A DNA stretch of 64,000 bases from Flavobacteriales bacterium (lineage in GTDB: Bacteria; Bacteroidota; Bacteroidia; CAIKAF01), in NCBI GenBank assembly GCA_018401695.1, contig JAGYKD010000003.1, forward strand, positions 62,001-126,000. Reading direction: 5' to 3'. The first letter of the stretch is position 1. Each line of letters starts with the position of its first letter. Positions 36,898 through 45,460 of this stretch are shown here, one piece after another. The translations under genes and the position numbers were made by a program. The notes beneath the pieces were generated by a model that made no database searches, was not told where the DNA came from, and saw nothing but the letters and a program-made list of their open reading frames with translations.

Positions 36898-37614
36898 ATG
36901 GAAACATGTATTGCCCCTGGCATTAAGTCATGGGCAGAAGATGAGCGCCCCCGCGAAAAGTTATTGAATAAAGGAAAACAACATTTAAGCAATGCCGAGC
37001 TGTTGGCCATTTTAATTAGCTCGGGGAAAAAAGGCAGAACGGCTTTGGATGTGGCTCGCGATGTGTTGCAATTGGCCGGTCACAATTTACATGAGTTGGC
37101 CCGCATGGACGGACACCAACTAAGCAAAGTGCCCGGCATAGGTCCCGCCCGCGCTGTAGCATTGATGGCCGCTTTAGAATTGAGCAACCGAAGAATTCAT
37201 GAAGCCTCTCCTAAGCCAAAAAAAATTGGTTCGAGCATGGATGCCTCCGAAGTCTTGTCTCCCTTGCTGCGCGACTTGCCCCATGAGGAGTTTTGGGTGC
37301 TTTTTCTCTCCCAAGCCAATAAGGTAAGAACCGTGCAGCGCATTAGCCAAGGAGGAATTGCCGGCACCCTCGCCGACTTACGCCTTATTTTTCGACAGGC
37401 CATAGAACATTTTGCCACCGGGATTATTTTGTGTCATAACCACCCTAGCGGAAATTTAAAACCCAGCCAGGCAGACCTTAGGCTAACCCGCAAAATAGTG
37501 CAAGCAGGACAACTTATGGACGTGGCGGTTTTAGACCATTTGATTATTGCCGGAGATGCTTATTTTTCCTTCGCTGACGAAGGGCGCATGCCCAGCGTTG
37601 GCGTTGTACCTTAA
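36898..37614 (+). CDS. radC: RadC/JAB-domain protein
   Basis: 238 residues. N-terminal helix-hairpin-helix region (SKVPGIGPARAVALMAALEL) and C-terminal JAB/MPN metalloprotease-like domain with the metal motif CHNHPSGNLKPS followed by D (~residues 180-195). Originally linked to DNA repair in E. coli, but that role has been questioned; its biochemical function remains unsettled. It stands alone after a terminator. Confidence 0.94.
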   Translation: METCIAPGIKSWAEDERPREKLLNKGKQHLSNAELLAILISSGKKGRTALDVARDVLQLAGHNLHELARMDGHQLSKVPGIGPARAVALMAALELSNRRIHEASPKPKKIGSSMDASEVLSPLLRDLPHEEFWVLFLSQANKVRTVQRISQGGIAGTLADLRLIFRQAIEHFATGIILCHNHPSGNLKPSQADLRLTRKIVQAGQLMDVAVLDHLIIAGDAYFSFADEGRMPSVGVVP

Positions 37615-37681
37615 GGCACTGGGTGCAGGGGGGCTTTGGTTTGCCCAAATGCTTCTATTGCGCTTCTTTAAAGGAATTGGC

Positions 37682-37689
37682 TAATATTG
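37682..37689 (+). promoter_or_regulatory. -7 box TAATATTG, 4 nt before wecB start
   Basis: TTG at 37658-37660, 21 nt, then TAATATTG, then CACA and the ATG at 37694. Spacing is the same as in the promoter at 27561-27592. The predicted mRNA is leaderless or nearly so. Confidence 0.5.
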
Positions 37690-37693
37690 CACA

Positions 37694-38827
37694 ATGGCTT
37701 TAGTACCCTCCATAGTGGTTTTTGCCGGAACCAGGCCTCAGCTCATAAAATGTGCCGCTTTGTTTAATGCTTGGACCGATCATTTTAAAGATCTCTGCCG
37801 CTTAAGCTGGGTGCATACCGGGCAGCATTACGACCCCAATATGTCGGCCGTGTTTTTAGAGGAGTTGGATTTACCTAAACCTTTGGCTCATTTTAACCTT
37901 GATAAGACCCTGGATGCCATGGGGCAAATGGCGCAAATGATGCGGGAGTGTTATGCTTGGCTAGATTCCCAACGGCCTTCTGCGGCATTGGTGTTTGGCG
38001 ATACCAACAGCACCCTTGCAGCATCTCTTGCCGCCGTGAGGGCCGGCATACCCGTTGCTCATGTAGAGGCCGGCTTGCGCTCAGGAGATTTTGCCATGCC
38101 CGAAGAACAAAACAGAATACTTACCGACCGTCTAAGCCGGTGGTTGTTTGTTAGCTCTATACTGGAAAAGGCGCAGTTGAACCGGGAGGGCGTGCCTCAG
38201 GAAAGTGGTAATTTGCAGCCCGAAATATTTGTAACCGGAGATATAATGGCCGATTTGTGCCTTACCTGGCAAAAGAAGAAGCCCCAGCGCCAAGCGGTTT
38301 TAGAATCTTATGGCCTAAAAGAAAATGAATACCTAGTGGCTACCCTGCATCGAGATTTCAATACCCTGACTAGAGATTCCATACTGAATCATTTCCATTC
38401 CCTCAATGCCCTAGCCGAAAGCATGCACATGCGGATGCTTATGTTTGTGCATCCTAGAGTGGCCAAGCTATTGCCTATGGACAATAGGGCTTTAAAAGAC
38501 TTTTCATTTCTAAGCTTTTGTTCTCCTGCTTCTTATGGAACTATGCAGCATTTGTTGGCAGGCTGTCGGGCCTTGTGTACCGACTCCGGAGGTTTACAAA
38601 AAGAGGGAGCTTGGCATCAAAAGCCGGTGGTGGTGTTGCGGCCATCTACCGAGTGGAAGGCCCTGGTAGAACATGCCTTTTGCTGGGTCAATGGTTCGGG
38701 GCCTTTGCAGCTTAAACCGGCCTTAGCATTTATACAAAACTTTTGTCCCACAGGCTTTCCTGACTTTTATGGAGAGGGGCAATCCGCGGTTAGAATCTTA
38801 CAACATTTGCTGAAGTCTAAGAATTAA
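37694..38827 (+). CDS. wecB: UDP-N-acetylglucosamine 2-epimerase (non-hydrolysing)
   Basis: 377 residues. Interconverts UDP-GlcNAc and UDP-ManNAc in the cytoplasm for surface polysaccharide synthesis. Motifs: GTRPQLIKCAAL at the N-terminus, HTGQHYD, FGDTNSTLAASLAA, HVEAGLRSGDFAMPEEQNR, and the C-terminal TDSGGLQKEGAWHQKPVVVL. It lies 5 kb from the polysaccharide locus, separated by DNA repair genes, and probably feeds it. A short gene follows after 6 bp. Confidence 0.93.
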   Translation: MALVPSIVVFAGTRPQLIKCAALFNAWTDHFKDLCRLSWVHTGQHYDPNMSAVFLEELDLPKPLAHFNLDKTLDAMGQMAQMMRECYAWLDSQRPSAALVFGDTNSTLAASLAAVRAGIPVAHVEAGLRSGDFAMPEEQNRILTDRLSRWLFVSSILEKAQLNREGVPQESGNLQPEIFVTGDIMADLCLTWQKKKPQRQAVLESYGLKENEYLVATLHRDFNTLTRDSILNHFHSLNALAESMHMRMLMFVHPRVAKLLPMDNRALKDFSFLSFCSPASYGTMQHLLAGCRALCTDSGGLQKEGAWHQKPVVVLRPSTEWKALVEHAFCWVNGSGPLQLKPALAFIQNFCPTGFPDFYGEGQSAVRILQHLLKSKN

Positions 38828-38833
38828 AACGGA

Positions 38834-39121
38834 ATGGACTTAACGAAATTGGAAGCCCTGTTGGAAAGGGCACAGGAAGAAGTGGCGTCTCTAATGCAGG
38901 GAGAGGCTTACCATCTTTGGGACAAGGATGAAAAATGGCAGTTTATGCTGCATTTGGAGGAACAATTAGGCGATATGCCTTGGGCAATAGAGCTGCCCTT
39001 TGAACCTGGCTTTAGCGAAAAGGGCTTTCCGGAATATATAAAAAGCACCAAAGACATGGCAGAGCACCTCCTAAACATGCTTAACAAAAGCAAGAATGGA
39101 ACCCCCAAAAACGAGAACTAA
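38834..39121 (+). CDS. Small acidic protein, unknown
   Basis: 95 residues, acidic and helical, with several Trp (HLWDKDEKWQFMLHLEEQLGDMPWAIELP). No domain recognised. It begins 6 bp after wecB and probably shares its transcript. It converges with the Hpt gene, their stop codons overlapping by 4 bp. Confidence 0.65.
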   Translation: MDLTKLEALLERAQEEVASLMQGEAYHLWDKDEKWQFMLHLEEQLGDMPWAIELPFEPGFSEKGFPEYIKSTKDMAEHLLNMLNKSKNGTPKNEN

Positions 39122-39462
39122 AGGATTTCCTGGCTAAGTTTCTGAGCGAGCCTTGATTGACCGGCTTCCAACCCGGCGATGAATTTTTGCAGTTCTTGGG
39201 TGGGAAAGAGTCCGGACCTTAGTGCGCTTTCTAAAAAAATACACAATTCCCTTTCCTCTTTCATGTCCATATAGTTTAGGGAGGATTTAAGCCGGTGGCA
39301 TGTTTTGGCTAAGGTGTCGCTATCTTTTGTTTCAAAGGCCGCTTTAAATTCAGGCAAGTCCTTACTTAATTGACGTACAAAACTATCAATCATGCGGCGC
39401 ATAAAGATTTGGTCGCCGTTGCTCACTTCTCGCAGCAATTGGAATGTTGAAGCTTGATCCAT
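39118..39462 (-). CDS. Histidine phosphotransfer (Hpt) protein
   Basis: 114 residues from the ATG at 39462 (MDQASTFQLLREVSNGDQIF); the in-frame ATG at 39498 would add 12 hydrophobic residues. A single four-helix Hpt domain with the phospho-accepting His in KTCHRLKSSLNYM (family consensus A-H-x-L-K-S-S). It shuttles phosphate between a hybrid kinase and a response regulator. It is encoded 76 bp after the NtrC-like regulator on the same strand, an apparent relay pair, but no histidine kinase gene is in the window. Confidence 0.85.
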   Translation of the reverse strand: MDQASTFQLLREVSNGDQIFMRRMIDSFVRQLSKDLPEFKAAFETKDSDTLAKTCHRLKSSLNYMDMKEERELCIFLESALRSGLFPTQELQKFIAGLEAGQSRLAQKLSQEIL

Positions 39463-39538
39463 AACCTTAGTAAGCGCATAAATAAGAAGGGAAAGCACGC
39501 CGTGTTCAATCCTAGATCACCCCAAGGTACTTTTTACC

Positions 39539-40903
39539 TTATTTGACTTTTTTGCGATCGTTTTTGAGCATATTGTAAATGGTGCTCTTCGATATGCCTA
39601 GCTTATCGGCTACCAACAATACTTTCTGGTCGTATTTATCCAAATAAAAATTGATGATGTCTCGGGTGTATTCTTCTAGCCGTTTTTCTTCTTGCAAAAA
39701 TCCGGTTTGATTTTTTTGCACTTTATGTATAATAATATCCTTGTCCGATATTATCTCGGAATTGCTTACCACACAGGCCAATTCAATCATTGCTTTAAGT
39801 TCGCGCACGTTACCGGGAAAGCTATACTTCTTAAGTTTTACCATGGCTTCCTCGCTAAGGGTTTTAACCCCTCGGTTGTTTTGGGTAGCATACTGCTTTA
39901 AGAAAAAGCCGGTAAGGCTGGGCAAATCTCCTATTCGGTCCCTCAATGCCGGTAAGGCAATGATTAATCCCAGCATGGAATAATACAAATCTTCCCTAAA
40001 GGCCCCTTCCTTTACCAGTTGTTCTAGATTTTTTGTCGTAGAAAAAAGAAAACGCAAATCAATGGGAATTGGTTTGGTTCCTCCCACACGAGTTAAGGTT
40101 TTGTTTTGTATGGCCTGCAATAAGCGCCCCTGCACCCCCAAGGGTAAATCGCAAATTTCATCGAGAAGTAAAGTGCCTCCTTGAGCTTGTTCCAAAAGAC
40201 CCGGCCTCGAGACAGGCGATTTGGGGTCCGGTCCCTGTTTTTCGGATCCAAACAAGGTTTCCTCCATGTCTTTTTCTGGAACTCCGGTAATGTTTACTTG
40301 TACAAAGGGTTGGGCTTTCCTAGGCGATCTGTAATGTATGGCTCTGGACACAAGCTCCTTTCCGGTTCCGGTTTCTCCGGTTATGGTTACATGGATTTGA
40401 GTATCCGCAGCTTTTTGGACTAAATTGGCCACTTCTTGCATGGCAGCTCCTTGCCCCACCAAACTTTGGGATGGGTTCAATTGCTCCCCAAGCTGCTTCC
40501 GCAAATCACGGTTCTCCTTCTCCAATGCTGTTGCTTTGGAAATATTATTTACTACCTTCCAAAGCCTTTCCTTGGTGTCATCGTCTTTTACGATGTAGTC
40601 GTAAGCCCCTTCTTTGAGTAGGGTTACTGCCGTTTTGATGTCTTCCTGACCCGAAATTATAATAACCTTTTGATCTGGGTTGTAGGCCAAAATTTTCTCC
40701 AAAGCTAAGCTGCCAGGCATGTCCGGCAACCTATAATCTAGGGTAATCAAATCCGGGTTCAGGTGCAAATAGTCCAAGCACTCTCCCGCCGATTGGAATT
40801 TAGTAATAGAGTTTGCCGGAGACATTCCCAAATAGTACTCCAAAAACTCTCCATACCAAGGATCGTCCTCAACTATAAATATGGTTAATCCACCTTGTAC
40901 CAT
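39539..40903 (-). CDS. NtrC-like response regulator lacking GAFTGA
   Basis: 454 residues. Receiver domain (1-120) with acidic pocket VEDD, phospho-acceptor Asp in ITLDYRLPDMPG and Lys in YIVKDDD; AAA+ domain (~150-390) with Walker A GETGTGKELVSRAIHY, Walker B GGTLLLDEICDLP, and R-finger region; C-terminal Fis-type helix-turn-helix (KVLLVADKLGISKSTIYNML). The loop that normally reads GAFTGA is replaced by QGPDPKSPVSRPG after LFGSEK, so contact with sigma-54 is doubtful. Downstream on the same strand is an Hpt gene. Likely a transcriptional regulator working without sigma-54. Confidence 0.9.
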   Translation of the reverse strand: MVQGGLTIFIVEDDPWYGEFLEYYLGMSPANSITKFQSAGECLDYLHLNPDLITLDYRLPDMPGSLALEKILAYNPDQKVIIISGQEDIKTAVTLLKEGAYDYIVKDDDTKERLWKVVNNISKATALEKENRDLRKQLGEQLNPSQSLVGQGAAMQEVANLVQKAADTQIHVTITGETGTGKELVSRAIHYRSPRKAQPFVQVNITGVPEKDMEETLFGSEKQGPDPKSPVSRPGLLEQAQGGTLLLDEICDLPLGVQGRLLQAIQNKTLTRVGGTKPIPIDLRFLFSTTKNLEQLVKEGAFREDLYYSMLGLIIALPALRDRIGDLPSLTGFFLKQYATQNNRGVKTLSEEAMVKLKKYSFPGNVRELKAMIELACVVSNSEIISDKDIIIHKVQKNQTGFLQEEKRLEEYTRDIINFYLDKYDQKVLLVADKLGISKSTIYNMLKNDRKKVK

Positions 40904-41329
40904 AAATCATATGTGCCTAACGCATTATGTTTTACAAAGAGCACAAGCTCCAAACTTAGCAGCCCCTTACGGGTTAATATGCAGCATTATAGGCACCATG
41001 TCCTAAATTTGGTTTTCACTCTAATATTCAAAAATAAGCTACCCATCAGGATTTCCAAAATTTAGAAATTACTAAATTTAAACCTGGGTTTTGTTTTAAT
41101 TCGGTTGTAGTTCTGTAATTCTTGTGTAATCAGCATTTTGATTTTCTTTTAACGAATTTCTAGTAGTTTTTTGGTGGTTTATTTTTTTATGAAAAACTCC
41201 AAATTGTGGAAAAATGTACGCCGGGTCCATTTGCTTTAAGCAGAAGGCCACCTCTTGATTGCTAAGTCTTTTTACCTTCAATGATTCCAACTTTTTTGCG
41301 CTCATGGCCGGGCTTTGTACTTTTGGAGC
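40904..41329. other. AT-rich intergenic region with one doubtful small ORF
   Basis: 426 bp between the response-regulator start and miaE, AT-rich, no hairpin repeat. It contains a 69-codon minus-strand frame at 41096-41305 (MSAKKLESLKVKRLSNQEVAF ..., basic, no recognised domain) whose start lies 24 bp from miaE on the other strand. No clear ribosome-binding site or promoter was seen for it, so it is not called as a gene. Confidence 0.35.
41318..41325 (+). promoter_or_regulatory. -7 box TACTTTTG, 4 nt before miaE start
   Basis: TTG at 41296-41298, 19 nt, TACTTTTG, then GAGC and ATG at 41330. This supports the ATG at 41330 rather than the upstream in-frame start at 41315. Confidence 0.55.
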
Positions 41330-41911
41330 ATGTTGCGATTGGCCTTACCTACCGACCCCCGTTGGGCTCATGCTGCTCAAATGGATATTTCGGAAATATT
41401 GACCGACCATGCCTGGTGTGAGCAAAAGGCAGCCAGTGCTGCCATATCTCTCATGGTTCAATACCCGGAGTTCCCTGAGTTGGTCAGCCAAATGGCCGCA
41501 TTGGCCCGTGAAGAAATGGAACACTTTCAGCGGGTACATCAATGCATTCTGGACCGAGGGCTTAGCCTCGGAAGAGAACGAAAAGATCCCTATGTACATG
41601 CCTTAATTTCTTTCCAAATCAAACAGGGCAGCAAGGAACATAGATTAAGAGACAAGCTTTTAATGGCCGCTCTTATTGAAGCCCGCAGTTGCGAAAGGTT
41701 TCGTTTGCTGAGCGAAGAAATAGCAGACCCTTCTTTGGCAGGGTTTTACCGAGAATTGATGGCAAGCGAAGCCGGACATTATACCTTATTTATAAGCTTG
41801 GCCCGCGATTTAACCGGTAGAGAAGCTACCGACGTACGGTGGAGAGCGTGGCTAAACTATGAAGCCGGACAAATTCAAAAGTTCCAGAGCGGAAAAGGCA
41901 TGCATGCTTAA
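41330..41911 (+). CDS. miaE: tRNA hydroxylase MiaE
   Basis: 193 residues from the ATG at 41330 (MLRLALPTDPRWAHAA). Non-haem di-iron enzyme that hydroxylates the isopentenyl side chain of the modified adenosine at position 37 of certain tRNAs. Iron-ligand segments are visible: ILTDHAWCEQKAA, REEMEHFQRVHQ (ExxH), EARSCERFRLL and ASEAGHYTLF (ExxH). The ferritin-like four-helix layout and length agree with MiaE. It converges with the OstA-like gene, overlapping by 4 bp at the stop codons. Confidence 0.92.
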   Translation: MLRLALPTDPRWAHAAQMDISEILTDHAWCEQKAASAAISLMVQYPEFPELVSQMAALAREEMEHFQRVHQCILDRGLSLGRERKDPYVHALISFQIKQGSKEHRLRDKLLMAALIEARSCERFRLLSEEIADPSLAGFYRELMASEAGHYTLFISLARDLTGREATDVRWRAWLNYEAGQIQKFQSGKGMHA

Positions 41912-43434
41912 GGTCTTTCCCTGTAAATGTCCATAGGGCTTTGGGGTCTATCCGCCGCTTGCCAACTAAAACCTTCCAAACGGTATGCCTTGGGATCTAT
42001 ATCCTCCCAAGGAAACATGGTGCCATAGGGTTCTTCCAAAAACACAATCTTTATCACTTGGTTTTCTTCAATGTAAATATGCATGTTGCGGCAGAACACT
42101 TCGTTTAAACCAGTTAGGCTGCTGTCCTCTTCCCTAGGGTGATAAATGCTTCTTCCTTGTTCAAACACATCCAAGCGATACATCGTATTCTCTCGAAAAT
42201 AACCATGCATGCGTTCTCCCGCTACCTGATTAAACCGAATGCTATCGTCTCTGCTAATCATTAAGGCCAAACTGTCTAAATCCAAGCCCAAAATTTCGCC
42301 CTCGGCCATGGTAAGGTTTATACGCTTTGCGGTCATTTGACTCGAGTCGCTCCACATCACAGGCCTACCCCTCAGCCGCATCAAAGAGTCGTTTTCGCTG
42401 TAAAAAAGACTGTCGCTGGCGCCTTGCAAATCAGCCTTGTAAAACTTTACATGGGCATAAGCTCGGATGGAATGCAAATCCATGCTGTCTCTTTTCCCAA
42501 ATAGGGTGTCCGCAGTTACAAATAGGGTATCCTGATCAAATTCCTGGGTCATGAGCACCGAGTCGGTTACATAATACCGTCTCAAATCTTCCCAGGTTTC
42601 AGAAAACTGGCCGGCTACGGTGACTCTTTCTACGGTATCTACCAACAAAACATTTCCAATACCCTTGCCGTAACCCGATCTTCGTTCGTAATACAAACTA
42701 TCGCCGGTAAGCACTCGTGTTTCGGAGGTGACTTTGGCATCTTTATTAAACTGCGCTCGGTCTTGTTTTTTGTCGTACCAACCGTTCCTGCATTCAATAA
42801 TACTACCCTCGCTGTAAATGGTGCTTGGCCCTCTAAAATAGGCAATGTCGCTGCGGGTGTCGTAATGAAGGGTGTCTGAGTAAAGCTGGTATTCGGGATT
42901 GGTAATGACCACATCGTCTTTAAAGGTAAAGCTTCGTGTCCGGGTATCGTAAACCCCTGTTTTGGAAGAGATGTCGTCTTGTCCGTTACGTATCTCGGCG
43001 GCCTGGGGATACCATACTTTCCCGGTATTGCGGTCGTACTCCATACGGGTGGTTTCCAAACTAACTTGTGGGTCAAGCATGCGCACCCGACTCCAAATTT
43101 CGGCCTTCCGCGTATTTCCGTCGTAGTGCAAGCTGTCGCCGTAGAGGCTTAGGGTATCTCCCTGACGAATGTGGATATGCCCAAAGGCATCCATGGAGTT
43201 GGTTAACTCATACAGTAAAGCAGAATCGGCATACATAAAGGCACCCTCATGAAACAATACCACACGGCCACGAAGGGTTTGTATGCTTTGCCCTTCTTCT
43301 CTGCTGCCCAATAGCAAGTCGGCATTTCGAATTTCGATTACTTTGCTCGTGTCGCTGCCCGGCTGCTGTGACCAAAGGGCGGAAACCAATGAGCAAAAGA
43401 AAAAAATAAGAAGTAACCTGTAGGCTGTCTGCAT
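41908..43434 (-). CDS. OstA-like protein (LPS transport type)
   Basis: 508 residues from the ATG at 43434, which overlaps the purA stop (TAATG) and opens a signal peptide (AYRLLLIFFFCSLVSALWSQ). The body is a series of LptA/OstA-type beta repeats (VVLFHEGAFMYADSALLY, DTLSLYGDSLHYDG, TSSTK-like TGVYDTRTRSFTFKDDV, YSDTLHYDTRSDIAYF, GDSLYYERRSGYG, RLRGRPVMWSDSSQMTAKRI). Proteins of this type are periplasmic and are thought to act in lipopolysaccharide transport in Bacteroidota. Coupled to purA and the STAS gene in one operon. Confidence 0.88.
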   Translation of the reverse strand: MQTAYRLLLIFFFCSLVSALWSQQPGSDTSKVIEIRNADLLLGSREEGQSIQTLRGRVVLFHEGAFMYADSALLYELTNSMDAFGHIHIRQGDTLSLYGDSLHYDGNTRKAEIWSRVRMLDPQVSLETTRMEYDRNTGKVWYPQAAEIRNGQDDISSKTGVYDTRTRSFTFKDDVVITNPEYQLYSDTLHYDTRSDIAYFRGPSTIYSEGSIIECRNGWYDKKQDRAQFNKDAKVTSETRVLTGDSLYYERRSGYGKGIGNVLLVDTVERVTVAGQFSETWEDLRRYYVTDSVLMTQEFDQDTLFVTADTLFGKRDSMDLHSIRAYAHVKFYKADLQGASDSLFYSENDSLMRLRGRPVMWSDSSQMTAKRINLTMAEGEILGLDLDSLALMISRDDSIRFNQVAGERMHGYFRENTMYRLDVFEQGRSIYHPREEDSSLTGLNEVFCRNMHIYIEENQVIKIVFLEEPYGTMFPWEDIDPKAYRLEGFSWQAADRPQSPMDIYRERP

Positions 43435-44720
43435 TACCGCATCAAGGTTTCGGTGCGACCAGGGCCAATGGACACCAAACGTACCGGAACCCCGCAACAT
43501 TGTTCTATGCGTTCAATATACTTCTGCAAACCTTTCGGCATTTCGGTTTTTCCCGGGTTAGCTAAATCTCCCTGAAGCAATTCGGAGGGATCAAAATCCC
43601 AACCTTCCATGGTCTCGTAGATGGGAGTGGCTGTGCTTAGGTCAAAGGGCATTTGCCTGCTTTCTTTTCCATCAACACGGTATGCCCTACAAAGCTTTAC
43701 TTCCTTCATGCCGCAAAGCACATCGGCTTTCATCATAGCCAGTTCTGTGACCCCATTTATCATTACCGCATATTGCAAGGCGGTCAAATCCAACCAACCG
43801 CAACGTCTTGGGCGACCGGTTGTAGAGCCGAACTCATGGCCTTTTTCACGAATAAAATCGCCGGCCGCATCAAACAGCTCAGTAGGGAAGGGGCCACTGC
43901 CAACGCGGGTACAATAGGCTTTAAAAATTCCGGTAATGTTGCCCAGCTGAGAAGGGGCCAATCCCAAGCCGGAACAAGCTCCCGAAGCCAAGGTATTGGA
44001 TGAAGTAACAAAGGGATAACTTCCGAATTCCAAATCGAGTAGGGTGCCTTGAGCTCCCTCAGCTAGTACGTTTTGCCCTTGATTCAGGGCTTCTTGAATC
44101 AGGTATTCGGTATTGTCGGTCTTGAGTTGTCTCAATTTTTCTACAGCCTCCAAAAAAGCCTGTTCATCGGGTATTTCTTCCGGATTTCCCCAGTCCATGG
44201 CCGCCAAAAGCCGTTGGTGTTTGGCTTTTAATTTGCCATACCTTTGGTCAAAATCTGCCGTCAGTAAATCGCCCATCCGCAACCCATTTCTACCGGTTCT
44301 ATCCATATAGGCTGGGCCTATGCCGCGCAAGGTACTGCCAATTTTTTCTTTGCCTTTGGCCTGTTCTGAAGCCGCATCCAACAATCGGTGGGTGGGCAAA
44401 ATCAAATGGGCGCGGCGGCTTATCACCAATTGCTTTTCCGGAGAAAAGCCTGCAGCTCGTAAGCCCGCCAATTCCTTCATAAAGCCAATGGGATCCAAAA
44501 CCACCCCGTTGCCTACTATATTAAGGCAACCTTCGGTGAAAATTCCGGAGGGAACCGTGTGCAAAACAAACTTTTTGCCCTCAAAAGAAATGGTATGCCC
44601 GGCATTCGGGCCGCCTTGAAATCTAGCCACCAATTGATACTTGGAGGCTTTTACATCAACGACTTTTCCTTTGCCTTCGTCGCCCCATTGGAGACCTAAC
44701 AATACATCCGCTTTGGTCAT
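43434..44720 (-). CDS. purA: Adenylosuccinate synthetase
   Basis: 428 residues. Joins IMP and aspartate using GTP in AMP synthesis. Motifs: GLQWGDEGKGKVVDV at the N-terminus (P-loop), FQGGPNAGHT, GIGPAYMDRTGRNGLRMGDL, LAEGAQGTLLDLEFGSYPFVTSS, GTRVGSGPFPTEL-type segment and VRLVSIGPGRTET at the end. Its start overlaps the STAS gene stop by 4 bp, and its stop overlaps the OstA-like start. Confidence 0.97.
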   Translation of the reverse strand: MTKADVLLGLQWGDEGKGKVVDVKASKYQLVARFQGGPNAGHTISFEGKKFVLHTVPSGIFTEGCLNIVGNGVVLDPIGFMKELAGLRAAGFSPEKQLVISRRAHLILPTHRLLDAASEQAKGKEKIGSTLRGIGPAYMDRTGRNGLRMGDLLTADFDQRYGKLKAKHQRLLAAMDWGNPEEIPDEQAFLEAVEKLRQLKTDNTEYLIQEALNQGQNVLAEGAQGTLLDLEFGSYPFVTSSNTLASGACSGLGLAPSQLGNITGIFKAYCTRVGSGPFPTELFDAAGDFIREKGHEFGSTTGRPRRCGWLDLTALQYAVMINGVTELAMMKADVLCGMKEVKLCRAYRVDGKESRQMPFDLSTATPIYETMEGWDFDPSELLQGDLANPGKTEMPKGLQKYIERIEQCCGVPVRLVSIGPGRTETLMR

Positions 44721-45109
44721 GCGTCTTCTTTGCCTTTGCTGTTTGGAGTTTGTATTTCTTGTAATGCTTCTTCCGGCCCCGAAACCTTAGCAAAAATATG
44801 ATGAATTTTGGTGAGGATAAAGAGTTCGTTTAAGGAATCGTTGCTGCCGCCAATCCAAGCCTCACCTCCGCTGTTACGACTCATAGTCAATAGCTTCAAC
44901 AATACGTTTAACCCTTCGGAATTGATGTATTCCAAGCCTTTTAAATCCAAATACAAAAACAAGGGTTTTTCTTCCCCCAATTGCTCTTGCACGGTGCGTA
45001 AAAAGCGTTGGGCATCGTAGGCCGACAAAAGCTTGCCTTCCAGCACCAAAACATGCAATGGAGCATGCGCGCTATTTATCTGGTAGGAAAAGGGGTTTTC
45101 TAAGTCCAT
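44717..45109 (-). CDS. STAS-domain protein (anti-sigma antagonist type)
   Basis: 130 residues. STAS fold: HVLVLEGKLLSAYDAQRFL, the LFLYLDLKGLEYINSEGLNVLLKLL segment with the conserved Ser that is phosphorylated in SpoIIAA-type antagonists (INSEGL), then a C-terminal helix and polar tail. It probably works in a partner-switching pathway, but no anti-sigma kinase or PP2C phosphatase is in the window. The plausible promoter reads TACCTTGT-CCC-ATG. First gene of the STAS-purA-OstA-like operon. Confidence 0.82.
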   Translation of the reverse strand: MDLENPFSYQINSAHAPLHVLVLEGKLLSAYDAQRFLRTVQEQLGEEKPLFLYLDLKGLEYINSEGLNVLLKLLTMSRNSGGEAWIGGSNDSLNELFILTKIHHIFAKVSGPEEALQEIQTPNSKGKEDA

Positions 45110-45146
45110 GGGACAAGGTAAGGAATAATACTATGTAAACTATGCC

Positions 45147-45362
45147 GTAAAGACGGGATGCCTCCCGTCTCCCCGGGACAAGGTAAAGACGGGATGCCTC
45201 CCGTCTCCCCGGGACAAGGTAAAGACGGGATGCCTCCCGTCTCCCAAGGATGCCGTAAAGACGGGATGCCTCCCGTCTCCCCGGGACAAGGTAAAGACGG
45301 GATGCCTCCCGTCTCTCCGGGACAAGGTAAAGACGGGATGCCTCCCGTCTCCCAAGGATGAG
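45147..45362. repeat. Hairpin repeat array 2 (6 x 36 bp)
   Basis: Units start at 45147, 45183, 45219, 45255, 45291 and 45327. Each begins GTAAAGACGGGATGCCTCCC, ends GTCTC, and has a 12-bp linker of two kinds (CCCGGGACAAG-type and CCAAGGATG-type). It lies between divergent genes, so it sits upstream of both. Short reading frames on both strands across the array are repeat artefacts with a 12-residue period. Confidence 0.92.
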
Positions 45363-45460
45363 TCAGGATCTACCTTTTCCTCGCTCAAAAACTTGTTTTC
45401 AATGCCCCAAGCCCAACTGCTCTTTTGTCCTTACCTTTACCTATAACCTTATTATTCTTT

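Noticed and set aside
39539-40903. Ordinary sigma-54-dependent activator
   Set aside because: The GAFTGA loop is missing, so sigma-54 dependence should not be assumed.
41096-41305. 69-residue minus-strand gene
   Set aside because: No promoter, ribosome-binding site or recognisable domain; AT-rich DNA gives such frames by chance.
45140-45388. Reading frames on both strands across array 2
   Set aside because: Same repeat artefact with a 12-residue period; no homologous domain.
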